Source of the DNA: Pantanalinema sp. GBBB05
GTDB lineage: Bacteria; Cyanobacteriota; Cyanobacteriia; Leptolyngbyales; Leptolyngbyaceae
Direction of reading: 5' to 3'
Length of the DNA stretch: 64,000 bases
NCBI GenBank assembly: GCA_016743235.1
Contig: VRZD01000002.1
Span: 124,001 to 188,000 of the forward strand
The notes under the pieces are model-generated. The model made no database searches, was not told where the DNA came from, and saw only the letters and a list, made by a program, of their open reading frames with translations. This document shows, piece after piece, positions 44,187 through 52,769 of the stretch (the stretch's first letter is position 1; every line of letters begins with the position of its first letter). The translations under genes and the position numbers were made by a program.

Positions 44187-44954
44187 TTAAGCAAACAAGT
44201 TAAATCGTTGCAGTTGGCTTTGCACCATCGGCAGCAAGGTTTTGCGCAATTGTCCTTTATCCTTAAACACCAACCGATTCTGATTCGGCAGATCAAAGGG
44301 GAACTGCCCTGGCAAATCTGATCGATCCATCTGCGCTAACAAAATTTGTTCCGATCGCTTACTTTGCAGTGCATAGCCCACTTCCACACAGACCTTGGGA
44401 CTGGGAATCAGTTGGGCGGGAGAGGTGTTGACCTGAGTAATCGGCGTACCATCGGCAATAAACAGCAAACTCTGTCGGATCGATTTCATCAGCGTACTGT
44501 TGAGTCGCACGGGACCTTCGGTCAGTCGGTGGGATTCTTTTAGGGCGATCGGCAGGCGAGATTTACTATTCAACTTCTCCAATACAGCCTTTAGTTCTTC
44601 CCGCAATAACTCACTCGATTCGGGATATTCCGTCTGGTAGCACAGGAAAATTTCTGGCTCCAGATGCGCCATCACATCCTGTTTAGAGAAATAAATTTCG
44701 TGGCTGCGCAGATCAATATTGGCAATCACATAGCCACCGCTACCTTCTACATAAAACTCGACGCTTTCCCCGGCCAGGTAGCGCTGGAACCAGGCAGACT
44801 GCTTCACGTCTTCACTATCTTCTAAAAAATCAGCTCTTAACCCCGACTTCAGCAAGCTATTTTTACTTAGTCGCAAGTCATGGGGACGCTTTTCTAATTC
44901 TCGAATCGGTTCGTACTCCTGGAGATACCAGGCTTTCAGGGCAATAATCGCCAT
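44187..44954 (-). CDS. TIR-like protein with unknown N-terminal domain
   Basis: A 255-residue protein. Residues 1-98 have no known domain. From about 100, the order EIFLCYQTEY-SSELLREELK, then STLMKSIRQSLLFIADGT, then PKVCVEVGYALQSKRSEQILL and FPFDLPNQNRLVF follows a TIR-like or nucleotide-binding alpha/beta fold; Glu 191 in VEVGYAL lies where TIR NADases have their catalytic Glu. This assignment is mine by pattern and not certain. It is monocistronic, with an 806-base gap upstream. If active it might degrade NAD; cyanobacterial homologues could also have a housekeeping role. Confidence 0.6.
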   Translation of the reverse strand: MAIIALKAWYLQEYEPIRELEKRPHDLRLSKNSLLKSGLRADFLEDSEDVKQSAWFQRYLAGESVEFYVEGSGGYVIANIDLRSHEIYFSKQDVMAHLEPEIFLCYQTEYPESSELLREELKAVLEKLNSKSRLPIALKESHRLTEGPVRLNSTLMKSIRQSLLFIADGTPITQVNTSPAQLIPSPKVCVEVGYALQSKRSEQILLAQMDRSDLPGQFPFDLPNQNRLVFKDKGQLRKTLLPMVQSQLQRFNLFA

Positions 44955-45759
44955 GCTGTATTCTGCCTTTGTTTAAAACTACAACAGCACCCAAAGTCTT
45001 ACTCCCTGAGTGATCTCCCCTTCTTCCTTTATTGTATTCAGAGTTGAACTGATTGAAAACCTAATTTTGTAATTAAGATCAACCAGACTCATTACTCCCT
45101 TTTGTATAGGTGGGGAAATATCAGATTTCGGTGCGGGTGCTGTGGTAGTTGAGCGAGACAGATATTAAGTGAAACAGCGCTTTTTACCTCTTAACTATCT
45201 TGAACTTGGCTGTTTATCTGCCAGGGAAGCTTGGTAGCTTCAATTACTAGAATAGCAAACTTAGAATTCGAAGCAAGAGCACGAAACCAAAGTTTACTTT
45301 TGTTCGCCAAACTACATTTCAAAAACGCAACAAAGCCGGAATAGCCTGCCAATAAAGGGTTCTAGAAGTTAATAATTCTGCTTCAAAATCAGACAAAAGT
45401 AGGCTTTTTGTACTTTTTTCTTCAAAAAGCGTATTTCAGACTTCAGTAGTTTTTGCTGAGAGAATGATCTAAATCAAAGGAATCTACTGCTTAAAGAGGA
45501 TTCAACTTTTTATCAAGTTCTGCTTTAGTCTATAAAATTTTACTAGCTTAGATCGAATAGGTTGCTACTAGCAAAAACAGCTTTATAAGGGCAAATTTCC
45601 AACAAAAAGACCTGGCAATGCCAAGCCTTAATTAAACAGGAGGGAGATTCAAACGAGTAGAAAAGTATCGGTAAGTTTTGCCGAAATCCTGACAAGCAAA
45701 TGCTTAGCCGATGATCGAGCTAATTTTAATCAGCTCAACTAGCAGGGAAGCAGAACTGT
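44955..45759. other. Long intergenic region without a supported gene
   Basis: No frame with coding character is seen. The AT-rich sequence contains a hairpin GCTTTTTG/CAAAAAGC (45403-45410 with 45423-45430). An AGGAGGGAG occurs near 45638 without a start codon at proper distance. The direction of flanking genes (both minus) makes part of it the promoter of the TIR-like gene. An unannotated RNA is possible but not supported by clear features. Confidence 0.4.
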
Positions 45760-46134
45760 TTAGCAGTAGGCAGAGATGTCCTCGCCACATTCATCCGCTA
45801 AGTAACACAGAGCACGGAAGCGCAGGGCAACGACTTCTTCGTACACCGGATTCAGCTTGCACAGGGGCGGAATCCGGAGGATGGTACGTCCAAATAGCTG
45901 GATAGTTCGCTCAAATGGGCATTGGGCAGGAATCAGGCGGCAAATCCGGTGAGCGGTTTCCCGATCGCGAATTTCTAGCCCTTCCAGCCACTGGCGTAGT
46001 GGTTTCAGGGGAGCAAAACGAACTGTCGCCACTGGCTGACCAAAGCTTGCCAACTGGAGGGGAATTTCTTTCGACACCCAAATCATTTTGGCAGTCATAT
46101 CATCTTCCAGGGTTGAGTAGCGAGAGTTGTTCAT
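45760..46134 (-). CDS. Mo-dependent nitrogenase C-terminal domain protein
   Basis: A 124-residue protein matching the Mo-nitro_C family: a VRFAPLKPLRQWLEGLEI start, RICRLIPAQCPFERTIQLFG, HIPPLCKLNPxYE-like RIPPLCKLNPVYEEV, and ALRFRALCYLADECGEDI. It is common in cyanobacteria as a single-domain protein and its role is unknown; the name comes from its occurrence in some nitrogenase proteins and does not show nitrogen fixation. GAGGAA precedes the ATG by 7 bases. It stands alone. Confidence 0.88.
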   Translation of the reverse strand: MNNSRYSTLEDDMTAKMIWVSKEIPLQLASFGQPVATVRFAPLKPLRQWLEGLEIRDRETAHRICRLIPAQCPFERTIQLFGRTILRIPPLCKLNPVYEEVVALRFRALCYLADECGEDISAYC

Positions 46135-46440
46135 AAGTCGTTCCTCACTTCAAAGGGCGTTTAACGTCACCCATTGGTTAGCTACACCAGTTCCAGGCAA
46201 TTCATCGGAATGTTACAGAAATCTGGTGTGGGATTACTGTTATCAAACAAGGTGATCAGCTCGAGATCAGGAAACCAGCAACCCAATCCTTGATGTCTTC
46301 TGGATTGACTCCATCTTTCCCTGAACTCCAGAATTCTTAATGAGCAAAAACACGGAAAATTGCCCAGGCTATTTTTTCATCACCTAGGACACTCGGGGTT
46401 TTAGCGGAGGAAGTTCTTTTAACAACCGCGCAAAACAGGC
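46135..46440. other. Intergenic region
   Basis: No gene is seen between the Mo-nitro_C gene and the terminator of the beta-barrel gene. No RNA or strong repeat is visible; it serves as the upstream region of the 45760-46134 gene. Confidence 0.35.
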
Positions 46441-46482
46441 AAAAACCCATAGTCAGCCATTGATTGGTCGTGACTATGGGTT
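46441..46482 (-). terminator. Rho-independent terminator
   Basis: A perfect 12-base stem AACCCATAGTCA/TGACTATGGGTT (46444-46455 with 46471-46482) surrounds a 15-base loop. On the minus strand it is followed by TTTTT. It lies 24 bases after the stop of the beta-barrel gene. Confidence 0.85.
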
Positions 46483-46505
46483 ATTTGAGCTAGCCATAAC
46501 TTGGT

Positions 46506-47063
46506 TTAGAATCTCAGACCTAAACCGCCTTGAAGAGATACTGCCGTGCGATTATCAACATCATCGTAAGCATCGAAAGCAATAATCGCGTTACCAAAAA
46601 CGACCCAATTGCTATTTGGTAGGGCGTAATCTACCCCTGGTTGCACCACAAACGTAGTGCGATTACCTACAGGAGTATTCTTATTGTGGTTCGTCACGAT
46701 CGAGGCGCCAATGCCGACGTAAGCATCCGCTTGCCAGTTGATTGGAATATCGTAGGAAACCGTCGGCACAACAGCCGTGCTCTCACCGACTAACACTTGT
46801 GTGCGTAAAGAAACGGGTGCTTTGAGAAATTTGTAGCGAACCGCTAAATCGCCAGCAAATTGATTGTGATCATTTTTGCCAGGGGTGAGCCCAAATGAAC
46901 CACCCAAGCCAATGTAACTCCCATAGGCAGCTTGGGCATTTGCTGATGATGGAGTGGCAACGAGCAGTGTTGTTGCCGCGATCGTGCTACTAAGCGTCGC
47001 CAATCCCATTCCCACGAGGCGAGCTACTTGCCGGTCTGAACTTGAAGTTTTGGGACGTTGCAT
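46506..47063 (-). CDS. Exported protein, probable outer-membrane beta-barrel
   Basis: A 185-residue protein with a signal peptide (hydrophobic stretch LATLSSTIAATTLLVA, cleavage near NAQA). The mature part has alternating strands: YIGLGGSFGL, LAVRYKFLKAP, SLRTQVLVGES, WQADAYVGIG, TTFVVQPGVDYAL, WVVFGNAIIAFDAYDD and a final VSLQGGLGLRF ending in Phe. This is the pattern of a small eight-stranded barrel of the outer membrane. No specific family is identified. A good terminator follows. Confidence 0.75.
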   Translation of the reverse strand: MQRPKTSSSDRQVARLVGMGLATLSSTIAATTLLVATPSSANAQAAYGSYIGLGGSFGLTPGKNDHNQFAGDLAVRYKFLKAPVSLRTQVLVGESTAVVPTVSYDIPINWQADAYVGIGASIVTNHNKNTPVGNRTTFVVQPGVDYALPNSNWVVFGNAIIAFDAYDDVDNRTAVSLQGGLGLRF

Positions 47064-47588
47064 ACTTTCACTCCTTCAGTACTCTGTAGCAAGAGCTGTG
47101 ACCATAACTTAATTTAACCTAACTCTTAGCGGTTGCGCGAATTATTTAGTCAGGCAAATTCTTGAGAAGTGAATCAGCCAAAATTATTACTTCTTCTTAA
47201 TAGTTAAATCCGCACTCATGGTAACTTGCTTTTGCTCAATCACCCCACAATTCGGAGAGATTGTTTTAGAGGCGAACTACTGCCTAAATTACTCCTCTAA
47301 CCACCACATTTGGGGGAAGATAAACTTAAAAACCTCCAGACTTAGGGGATTTAGGGAGTCAATGTAGTTTATTTGCGCTGGTTCAAGCATTTTTTCAGAC
47401 CCGCCTGAGCTATCCTTCAAACATCTAAACTGGCCGATAACCGCTAATCTCTTGCCCAATTTTGTACAGTTGATCGTGACAGTTGAGAAACAGGACATCT
47501 AAATCCCACATCCATTCCGGCACTTGCGATAATAGTAGTGGGAGGAGAGTACCCAATCCTAATTAGGCTGGTGCGGGAGGCGAGATTA
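47064..47588. other. Intergenic region
   Basis: It holds the divergent promoters of the barrel gene and the small secreted-protein gene. A minus-strand frame at 47289-47498 (69 residues) has no ribosome-binding site and no recognisable domain, so it is not called. No RNA is seen. Confidence 0.35.
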
Positions 47589-48008
47589 ATGAATACTGCA
47601 ATCCGCTGGTTAATTGTTTCTGCTAGTGTGGCAGGCATAGTGCTATCTGCTAGCAAAGGACTGGCACAGACGATCGCCATTAATTCTGGTTCTAACCCAA
47701 TTCAAGTCACTGGCATGTCTGGTGGCGAGCAAAAAGATGCCGGTTGCGCCGGATATATTGCAGCCATCCCAAACCACAGAATTGAGATTACTGAAGATAG
47801 TGACCTCAAATTTGTCCTACAGGCGGCTGGTCAACCCACTTTATTGATTCGTAGCTCTACTGGGCAAGATTTCTGTGTTCCTTCTGATACTTACTCTGGA
47901 GGTAAAGTGGAAATCCCTGGTCACTGGAGTAAGGGGATATATGACGTGTTTGTTGGCGATCGCAATAAGGGACAAAATCCTTATACCTTGTCGATCTCTC
48001 ACAATTAG
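47589..48008 (+). CDS. Secreted protein of unknown function
   Basis: A 139-residue protein with a signal peptide (RWLIVSASVAGIVLSAS, cleavage after GLAQ). The mature part contains two cysteines (GCAGYIAA and DFCVPSD) likely to form a disulfide, and HWSKGIYDVFVGDRNKGQNP, an Ig-like beta pattern common in cyanobacterial exported proteins. GGAGG about 9 bases before the ATG at 47589 decides the start over the frame opening at 47538. The function is not known. Confidence 0.78.
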   Translation: MNTAIRWLIVSASVAGIVLSASKGLAQTIAINSGSNPIQVTGMSGGEQKDAGCAGYIAAIPNHRIEITEDSDLKFVLQAAGQPTLLIRSSTGQDFCVPSDTYSGGKVEIPGHWSKGIYDVFVGDRNKGQNPYTLSISHN

Positions 48009-48084
48009 TTCAACATTAGCTTTAGCCAAAATCGGGACGTTACCCCTGGTCACGCCCCGATTCATCTTTGAAGCTGATTTAAAT

Positions 48085-48465
48085 CTAGTCTTCTAAACGT
48101 CGAGCTTGTACTTCCACTACATCAACATCGATCGTGCCAGGCGGAGCCAATCGACTGAACTTGCCATGTTCAGCCTTCAGCGACTCACCACAACTGGGAC
48201 ATTGAAATTCCGCTTTATTTAAACTCATAAACTCATAGCTGCATACCGGGCATTCTCCCTGGATCAAATTACGCTTCAGCCACCAGCGGAAGCCAATAAC
48301 GGCAACGATCGGTGTAATCAGGAGCAGCGCTAGCAGGATAAAAAAGGATTTGACCAACCAGCCTAACCCGATCGAGGCCAGTAGCCAAATGACGAAGAAT
48401 GGAAAAAGGAGGCGACTAATCTCTGCCAACCCTAACTGCAAATTTTTAAAGCTGTCCTGATTCAC
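48085..48465 (-). CDS. Membrane protein with C-terminal zinc ribbon
   Basis: A 126-residue protein. Two hydrophobic helices (about 20-40 and 42-62) are followed by a zinc ribbon CPVC near 73-76 and CPSC near 90-93. The start is GTG at 48465, with GGGAG 6 bases before it. This type is common in cyanobacteria and probably has the ribbon in the cytoplasm. Its function is unknown. It converges on the secreted-protein gene. Confidence 0.78.
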   Translation of the reverse strand: MNQDSFKNLQLGLAEISRLLFPFFVIWLLASIGLGWLVKSFFILLALLLITPIVAVIGFRWWLKRNLIQGECPVCSYEFMSLNKAEFQCPSCGESLKAEHGKFSRLAPPGTIDVDVVEVQARRLED

Positions 48466-48704
48466 AGCAAACTCCCGTACACACTAAGCTTGAAATCAAT
48501 GGTTGTGATAGTTCTATGCTAGGCAAAAACCGGATTGAACATAGAGCGTAACTTCCACACCAATCGGGTAGGGATCTCCCCGATCTGGATAGTTGCTTTC
48601 CGCCATGGTAGCGTTTCGCCAAAAAATTGACACCCACCAAACCCTCTTGTTGTGACAATCAACCAGAGACTTTGATAGGTGTCAGAACTTAATGATGAAT
48701 CAGC

Positions 48705-49187
48705 TTAGAACAAACCCAGAGTTAGCGCCTTGCTGATCGGGAATGCAGCACCGATACCGAGGTACAGAGTCACAACCGTACCGAACAAAAAGACGGTGGT
48801 TGCTACTGGACGGCGGAAGGGATTTTGGAACTTGTTCACGCTTTCGATGAACGGAACAGTCATCATCCCCAGAGGCACAGCGCTCATCAACACCACACCC
48901 AGAAGCTTATTGGGAACCAGGCGCAGAATGTTGAATACCGGATATAGATACCATTCCGGCAGGATTTCCAGGGGAGTGGCGAAGGGATTAGCTGGTTCAC
49001 CGATCATTGCCGGATCAAGTACAGCTAAACCAACGCAAAGTGCGATCGTGCCAAGAATCACGATCGGGAAGGTATACAGTAGGTCATTGGGCCAGGCGGG
49101 TTCGCCGTAGTAGTTGTGTCCCATGCCCATTGCCAATTTGGCACGGAGCCGGGGATCACTCAGATCTGGCTTCTTCAGCGTTGGCAT
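48705..49187 (-). CDS. petD: Cytochrome b6-f complex subunit IV
   Basis: A 160-residue thylakoid protein with three helices. [54 protein letters not shown] with the PEWY motif of the Qo site, and [18 protein letters not shown] are all typical. It joins cytochrome b6 in the complex that passes electrons from plastoquinol to plastocyanin. AAGGAG stands 14 bases before the ATG. The gap to petB is 114 bases and both are co-transcribed as in other cyanobacteria. Confidence 0.97.
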   Translation of the reverse strand: MPTLKKPDLSDPRLRAKLAMGMGHNYYGEPAWPNDLLYTFPIVILGTIALCVGLAVLDPAMIGEPANPFATPLEILPEWYLYPVFNILRLVPNKLLGVVLMSAVPLGMMTVPFIESVNKFQNPFRRPVATTVFLFGTVVTLYLGIGAAFPISKALTLGLF

Positions 49188-49301
49188 AATTAAACGTGGT
49201 TCTCCTTATTTTCTGAGGTCAGCAGGTAGGAGTTGCAAGCAGGGTCGGCTCCGGTGTCACACCATGATAATGGCTTTTGCCAGAGATCGGGTCGCAACTG
49301 A

Positions 49302-49970
49302 TTAGAGAGGACCAGAAATTCCTTGCTTACGGATCATCAAGAAGTGCAGCAGCATAAAGACTGCAATCAACCAGGGCAGAACAAAGGTATGAGCACTGTA
49401 GTAGCGAGTTAGTGTAGCTTGACCCACACTAGAACCGCCCCGCAGTAAGTCAGCAATCAACGTTCCCACCACGGGAATTGCTTCAGGCACACCGGACACA
49501 ATCTTGACCGCCCAGTATCCTACTTGGTCCCAGGGTAGAGAGTAGCCCGTTACCCCAAAGGACACAGTAATTACAGCCAGAATTACACCCGTCACCCAGG
49601 TCAATTCGCGGGGTTTTTTGAAGCCGCCCGTGAGATAAACACGGAAGACATGCAGAATCATCATTAACACCATCATGCTGGCAGACCAGCGATGGATCGA
49701 GCGAATCAGCCAACCGAAGTTCACTTCGTTCATGATGTATCTCACGGACTCGAAGGCTTCGGTAACAGTTGGCTTATAGTAAAAGGTCATCGCAAACCCA
49801 GTGGCAAACTGGATCAGGAAGCAGACCAGCGTCACTCCACCCAAACAATAAAAGATATTGACATGGGGTGGAACATACTTGCTGCTGATATCATCTGCGA
49901 TCGCCTGAATCTCCAGCCGCTCGTTAAACCACTGGAATGGCTTAGAGTCGGTCACCTGCTTAGTGAACAT
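49302..49970 (-). CDS. petB: Cytochrome b6
   Basis: A 222-residue thylakoid protein with four helices. The start [19 protein letters not shown] is the usual one; the frame extends to 50063 but those residues are not part of the family. Heme-ligating histidines lie in [30 protein letters not shown] and LLHFLMIRK, and NIFYCLGG has the Cys that binds heme c-n. It is the first gene of petBD. Its upstream region is shared with ctpA. Confidence 0.97.
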   Translation of the reverse strand: MFTKQVTDSKPFQWFNERLEIQAIADDISSKYVPPHVNIFYCLGGVTLVCFLIQFATGFAMTFYYKPTVTEAFESVRYIMNEVNFGWLIRSIHRWSASMMVLMMILHVFRVYLTGGFKKPRELTWVTGVILAVITVSFGVTGYSLPWDQVGYWAVKIVSGVPEAIPVVGTLIADLLRGGSSVGQATLTRYYSAHTFVLPWLIAVFMLLHFLMIRKQGISGPL

Positions 49971-50252
49971 GAAGCAAGAATTCCTAAAAATGTATTGCTG
50001 TTCATAAAGAATGTAACACAGAGGCAGTGCCGATTTCTTGCGAAACCCCGATCGGGGGATCACTCACTCAGGAGAAATAAATTGAGCTGAAATGCTGCCG
50101 AACGACTGGCTAATTGCGGTCAAACGTTGCCTTTCTAGGGAGAAAGTTTCTAAGCTAGGACAAGTGACAGTGTTATTTGCATCACCAGCACATCAATAGC
50201 ACACTTACAATAGGTGAGTCACAGAACAGTTTGGACGTTAAAACCGAGCGGT

Positions 50253-51512
50253 ATGCGGAAGCAAGTTTCTTGGATTGGGCGGCTGTTAGTTCTTGTTATT
50301 GCGGTAGTGACCCTGCTGAGTTATCCAGCAGCTCCAGCCCAAGCCTTGACGGAAGAACAGCGATTAGTGGCAGAAGTTTGGCGACTCGTCGATCGCGCTT
50401 ATGTAGACGATACGTTCAATCATCAAAACTGGTGGGTAGTTCGGCAAAAAGCTTTGAAACAGCCCCTCAATGACCGCCCTCAGACCTATGAAGCGATTCG
50501 GCAAATGCTAGCCGGTCTCGACGATCCGTTTACTCGGTTACTGGAACCCGAACAGTACAAAAGCTTGCAGACCAATACCTCCGGTGAATTAACTGGCGTT
50601 GGCTTGCAGATTGCTCTGGATGCTGATACCGGCGAACTAAAAGTGATCGCGCCGATCGTTGGTTCCCCTGCTGAGCAAGCTGGCATTAAACCCGCTGACA
50701 CCATTCTGAAAATTAACGGCATTGCCACCTCGGGATTGAGCCTAGATGAGGCAGCGGCTCGGATGCGAGGTCCGATCGGGAGTCGAGTGACATTAACCGT
50801 CAAGCACCAAGATAGTGCCCCCGCCGATCTAGAAGTAGTGCGCAATCGAATTGCCCTGAATCCGGTCTATGCCGATCTGCGGACAGAACCTAGTCCAACT
50901 GCCAACGGTCAACCAACGAAGGTGGGTTACATCCGACTGAGCCAATTTAATGCCAACGCTACAACTGAAGTGACTCAAGCTATTAATCAATTAGAGCAAC
51001 AGGGAGCCGAAGCTTACATTCTGGACTTACGCAGCAATCCAGGCGGTCTATTGCAAGCCGGGATTGAAGTGGCACGCCTATGGCTAGACCAGGGAACGAT
51101 CGTCTATACCGTGAATCGGCAAGGGGTTGAGGGCAGCTTTGAGGCGATGGGACAAGCTCTCACTCACGATCCATTAGTTGTCTTGGTCAACCAGGGCACA
51201 GCCAGCGCCAGCGAAATCCTCGCAGGCGCTTTACGGGACAACGATCGCGCCACGATCGTGGGAGAACGTACCTTTGGCAAAGGCTTAATCCAATCCTTGT
51301 TTGACCTATCGGATGGGGCAGGATTAGCCGTCACCGTCGCCAAGTACGAAACGCCAGCTCACCATGACATTAATAAGCAAGGGATTAAACCGGATCTGAC
51401 TGTCCCCCTAGACCCCATTGCCATTGGACAAGCCGGAACCGCCACCGATAGTCAGTATCAAGCCGCTGTGGAATTGCTGACGAATCAATCCATGTTGGCT
51501 GGGGCAAGCTAA
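50253..51512 (+). CDS. ctpA: Carboxyl-terminal processing protease (D1 processing type)
   Basis: A 419-residue S41 peptidase. A signal segment (LLVLVIAVVTLLSY) leads to cleavage near AQA. A PDZ domain (TGVGLQIALD to VRNRIALNPV) and the catalytic domain follow, with the Ser in NQGTASASEILAGAL and the Lys in VGERTFGKGLIQS. CtpA-type enzymes trim the D1 C-terminus in the thylakoid lumen; cyanobacteria have several paralogues, so the exact paralogue is not proved. The start at 50253 is chosen over 50214. The HD gene follows after one base. Confidence 0.92.
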   Translation: MRKQVSWIGRLLVLVIAVVTLLSYPAAPAQALTEEQRLVAEVWRLVDRAYVDDTFNHQNWWVVRQKALKQPLNDRPQTYEAIRQMLAGLDDPFTRLLEPEQYKSLQTNTSGELTGVGLQIALDADTGELKVIAPIVGSPAEQAGIKPADTILKINGIATSGLSLDEAAARMRGPIGSRVTLTVKHQDSAPADLEVVRNRIALNPVYADLRTEPSPTANGQPTKVGYIRLSQFNANATTEVTQAINQLEQQGAEAYILDLRSNPGGLLQAGIEVARLWLDQGTIVYTVNRQGVEGSFEAMGQALTHDPLVVLVNQGTASASEILAGALRDNDRATIVGERTFGKGLIQSLFDLSDGAGLAVTVAKYETPAHHDINKQGIKPDLTVPLDPIAIGQAGTATDSQYQAAVELLTNQSMLAGAS

Positions 51513-51513
51513 C

Positions 51514-52761
51514 GTGGAACGAACTTACCACGATCCGCTCCATGGCGCGATCGGGCTGGATCGGCGTGATCCGGTAGAAGCGCTGCTGATTCGATTAATT
51601 GATACCCCAGCGTTTCAACGTCTGCGGCGCATCCGCCAACTGGGACCAGCCAGCCTTACCTTTCATGGGGCGGAGTCTTCCCGCTTTACCCATTCCCTGG
51701 GAGTCATGGCAGTGGCTCGACGCGCCTTCGATCGCATTGCCCAGTCCTACCCGCAACTGAAATCCCATCGTCCAGTCGTCTTGTGTGCTGCCTTGCTGCA
51801 TGACATTGGGCATGGTTCCTTTAGCCACACGGCAGAGGAAATTTTTGGTTGCCAGCATGAACACTGGACAGAGCGAATTCTGCGGGAATCCAAACCAATC
51901 CACCAACTTTTGGTTGACTTTGACCCGTATCTGGTCGAAAGAATCATTCAGGTTTACCAGAAACGCTATCCTGTGCCCCTCGTCTGGCAATTAGTTTCCA
52001 GTCAGCTAGACTGCGATCGCCTGGATTATTTGATGCGGGACAGTTACTTTACTGGAGCCTCCTACGGCAAGATTGACCTCGATCGCATTCTGATGGCATT
52101 GGGATATGATGCCGTTTCGCAACAGTTGGTGGTCGCTCGGAAAGGCATGGCGGCGATCGAGCATTACCTGATTGTGCGGTACTTCATGTATGCCCAAATT
52201 TATAACCATCCCAAAAATATTGCAGCGACTTGGATTCTTGATCAAGCCTTCCGGCGGGCCCGTGAACAGCTGCCAATTGGACAATTATTTGCGGATGACA
52301 CGGTAACCGCCTGGTTAACGCAGGATTGTAATCATCAATTGTCCTTAGCCAATTACCTAGCCGCCGATGATGGGGTATTCAGCTATCACCTGCAACGGTG
52401 GCAGCATAGTGCAGATGTCGTTTTAGCCGATTTGTGTCGGCGGTATCTCGATCGAGATTTGTTGAAAGCGATCGACATTAGCCATCTCAGCGACTCCCAA
52501 CAAACCCTATTGCTGGAAAAAGCCCAGCACTGGTTAACTCAAGCCCATGTTCAGGCTGCTTACTATGCCGGGTTGAGAGTCTCTTGCAGTCGCGGCTATA
52601 CGTTGTATCAGCGGGGGATTAAAATCCAAACCTCAACTGGACTCACTGAAATTAGTGAACTTTCCCCGCTAGTCCGAACTTTGACCCAAGCCGATCAACG
52701 GGTTTGGTTAATCTATCCCCGTGAGATTGAAGGTAAATTACTAGCCGCGATCGCCCCCTAA
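51514..52761 (+). CDS. HD-domain phosphohydrolase (dGTPase/SAMHD1-like)
   Basis: A 415-residue protein. DPLHGAIGLD and FQRLRRIRQLG open the family; SRFTHSLGVMAVAR gives the first His, LCAALLHDIGHGSFSHTAE the HD pair, and SSQLDCDRLDYLMRDS the last Asp. Such enzymes hydrolyse dNTPs or other phosphoesters. It starts with GTG one base after the ctpA stop. Its linkage to ctpA is tight but a functional tie is not known. Confidence 0.92.
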   Translation: MERTYHDPLHGAIGLDRRDPVEALLIRLIDTPAFQRLRRIRQLGPASLTFHGAESSRFTHSLGVMAVARRAFDRIAQSYPQLKSHRPVVLCAALLHDIGHGSFSHTAEEIFGCQHEHWTERILRESKPIHQLLVDFDPYLVERIIQVYQKRYPVPLVWQLVSSQLDCDRLDYLMRDSYFTGASYGKIDLDRILMALGYDAVSQQLVVARKGMAAIEHYLIVRYFMYAQIYNHPKNIAATWILDQAFRRAREQLPIGQLFADDTVTAWLTQDCNHQLSLANYLAADDGVFSYHLQRWQHSADVVLADLCRRYLDRDLLKAIDISHLSDSQQTLLLEKAQHWLTQAHVQAAYYAGLRVSCSRGYTLYQRGIKIQTSTGLTEISELSPLVRTLTQADQRVWLIYPREIEGKLLAAIAP

Positions 52762-52769
52762 GACAGCAC

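Noticed and set aside
45760..46134. Evidence for nitrogen fixation
   Set aside because: The Mo-nitro_C domain is common as a separate protein in non-fixing cyanobacteria, and no nif gene is in the window.
47289..47498. Small minus-strand gene
   Set aside because: No ribosome-binding site, no recognisable domain, and mixed composition.
49971..50063. N-terminal extension of cytochrome b6
   Set aside because: The family begins [10 protein letters not shown], and the upstream residues are not conserved.
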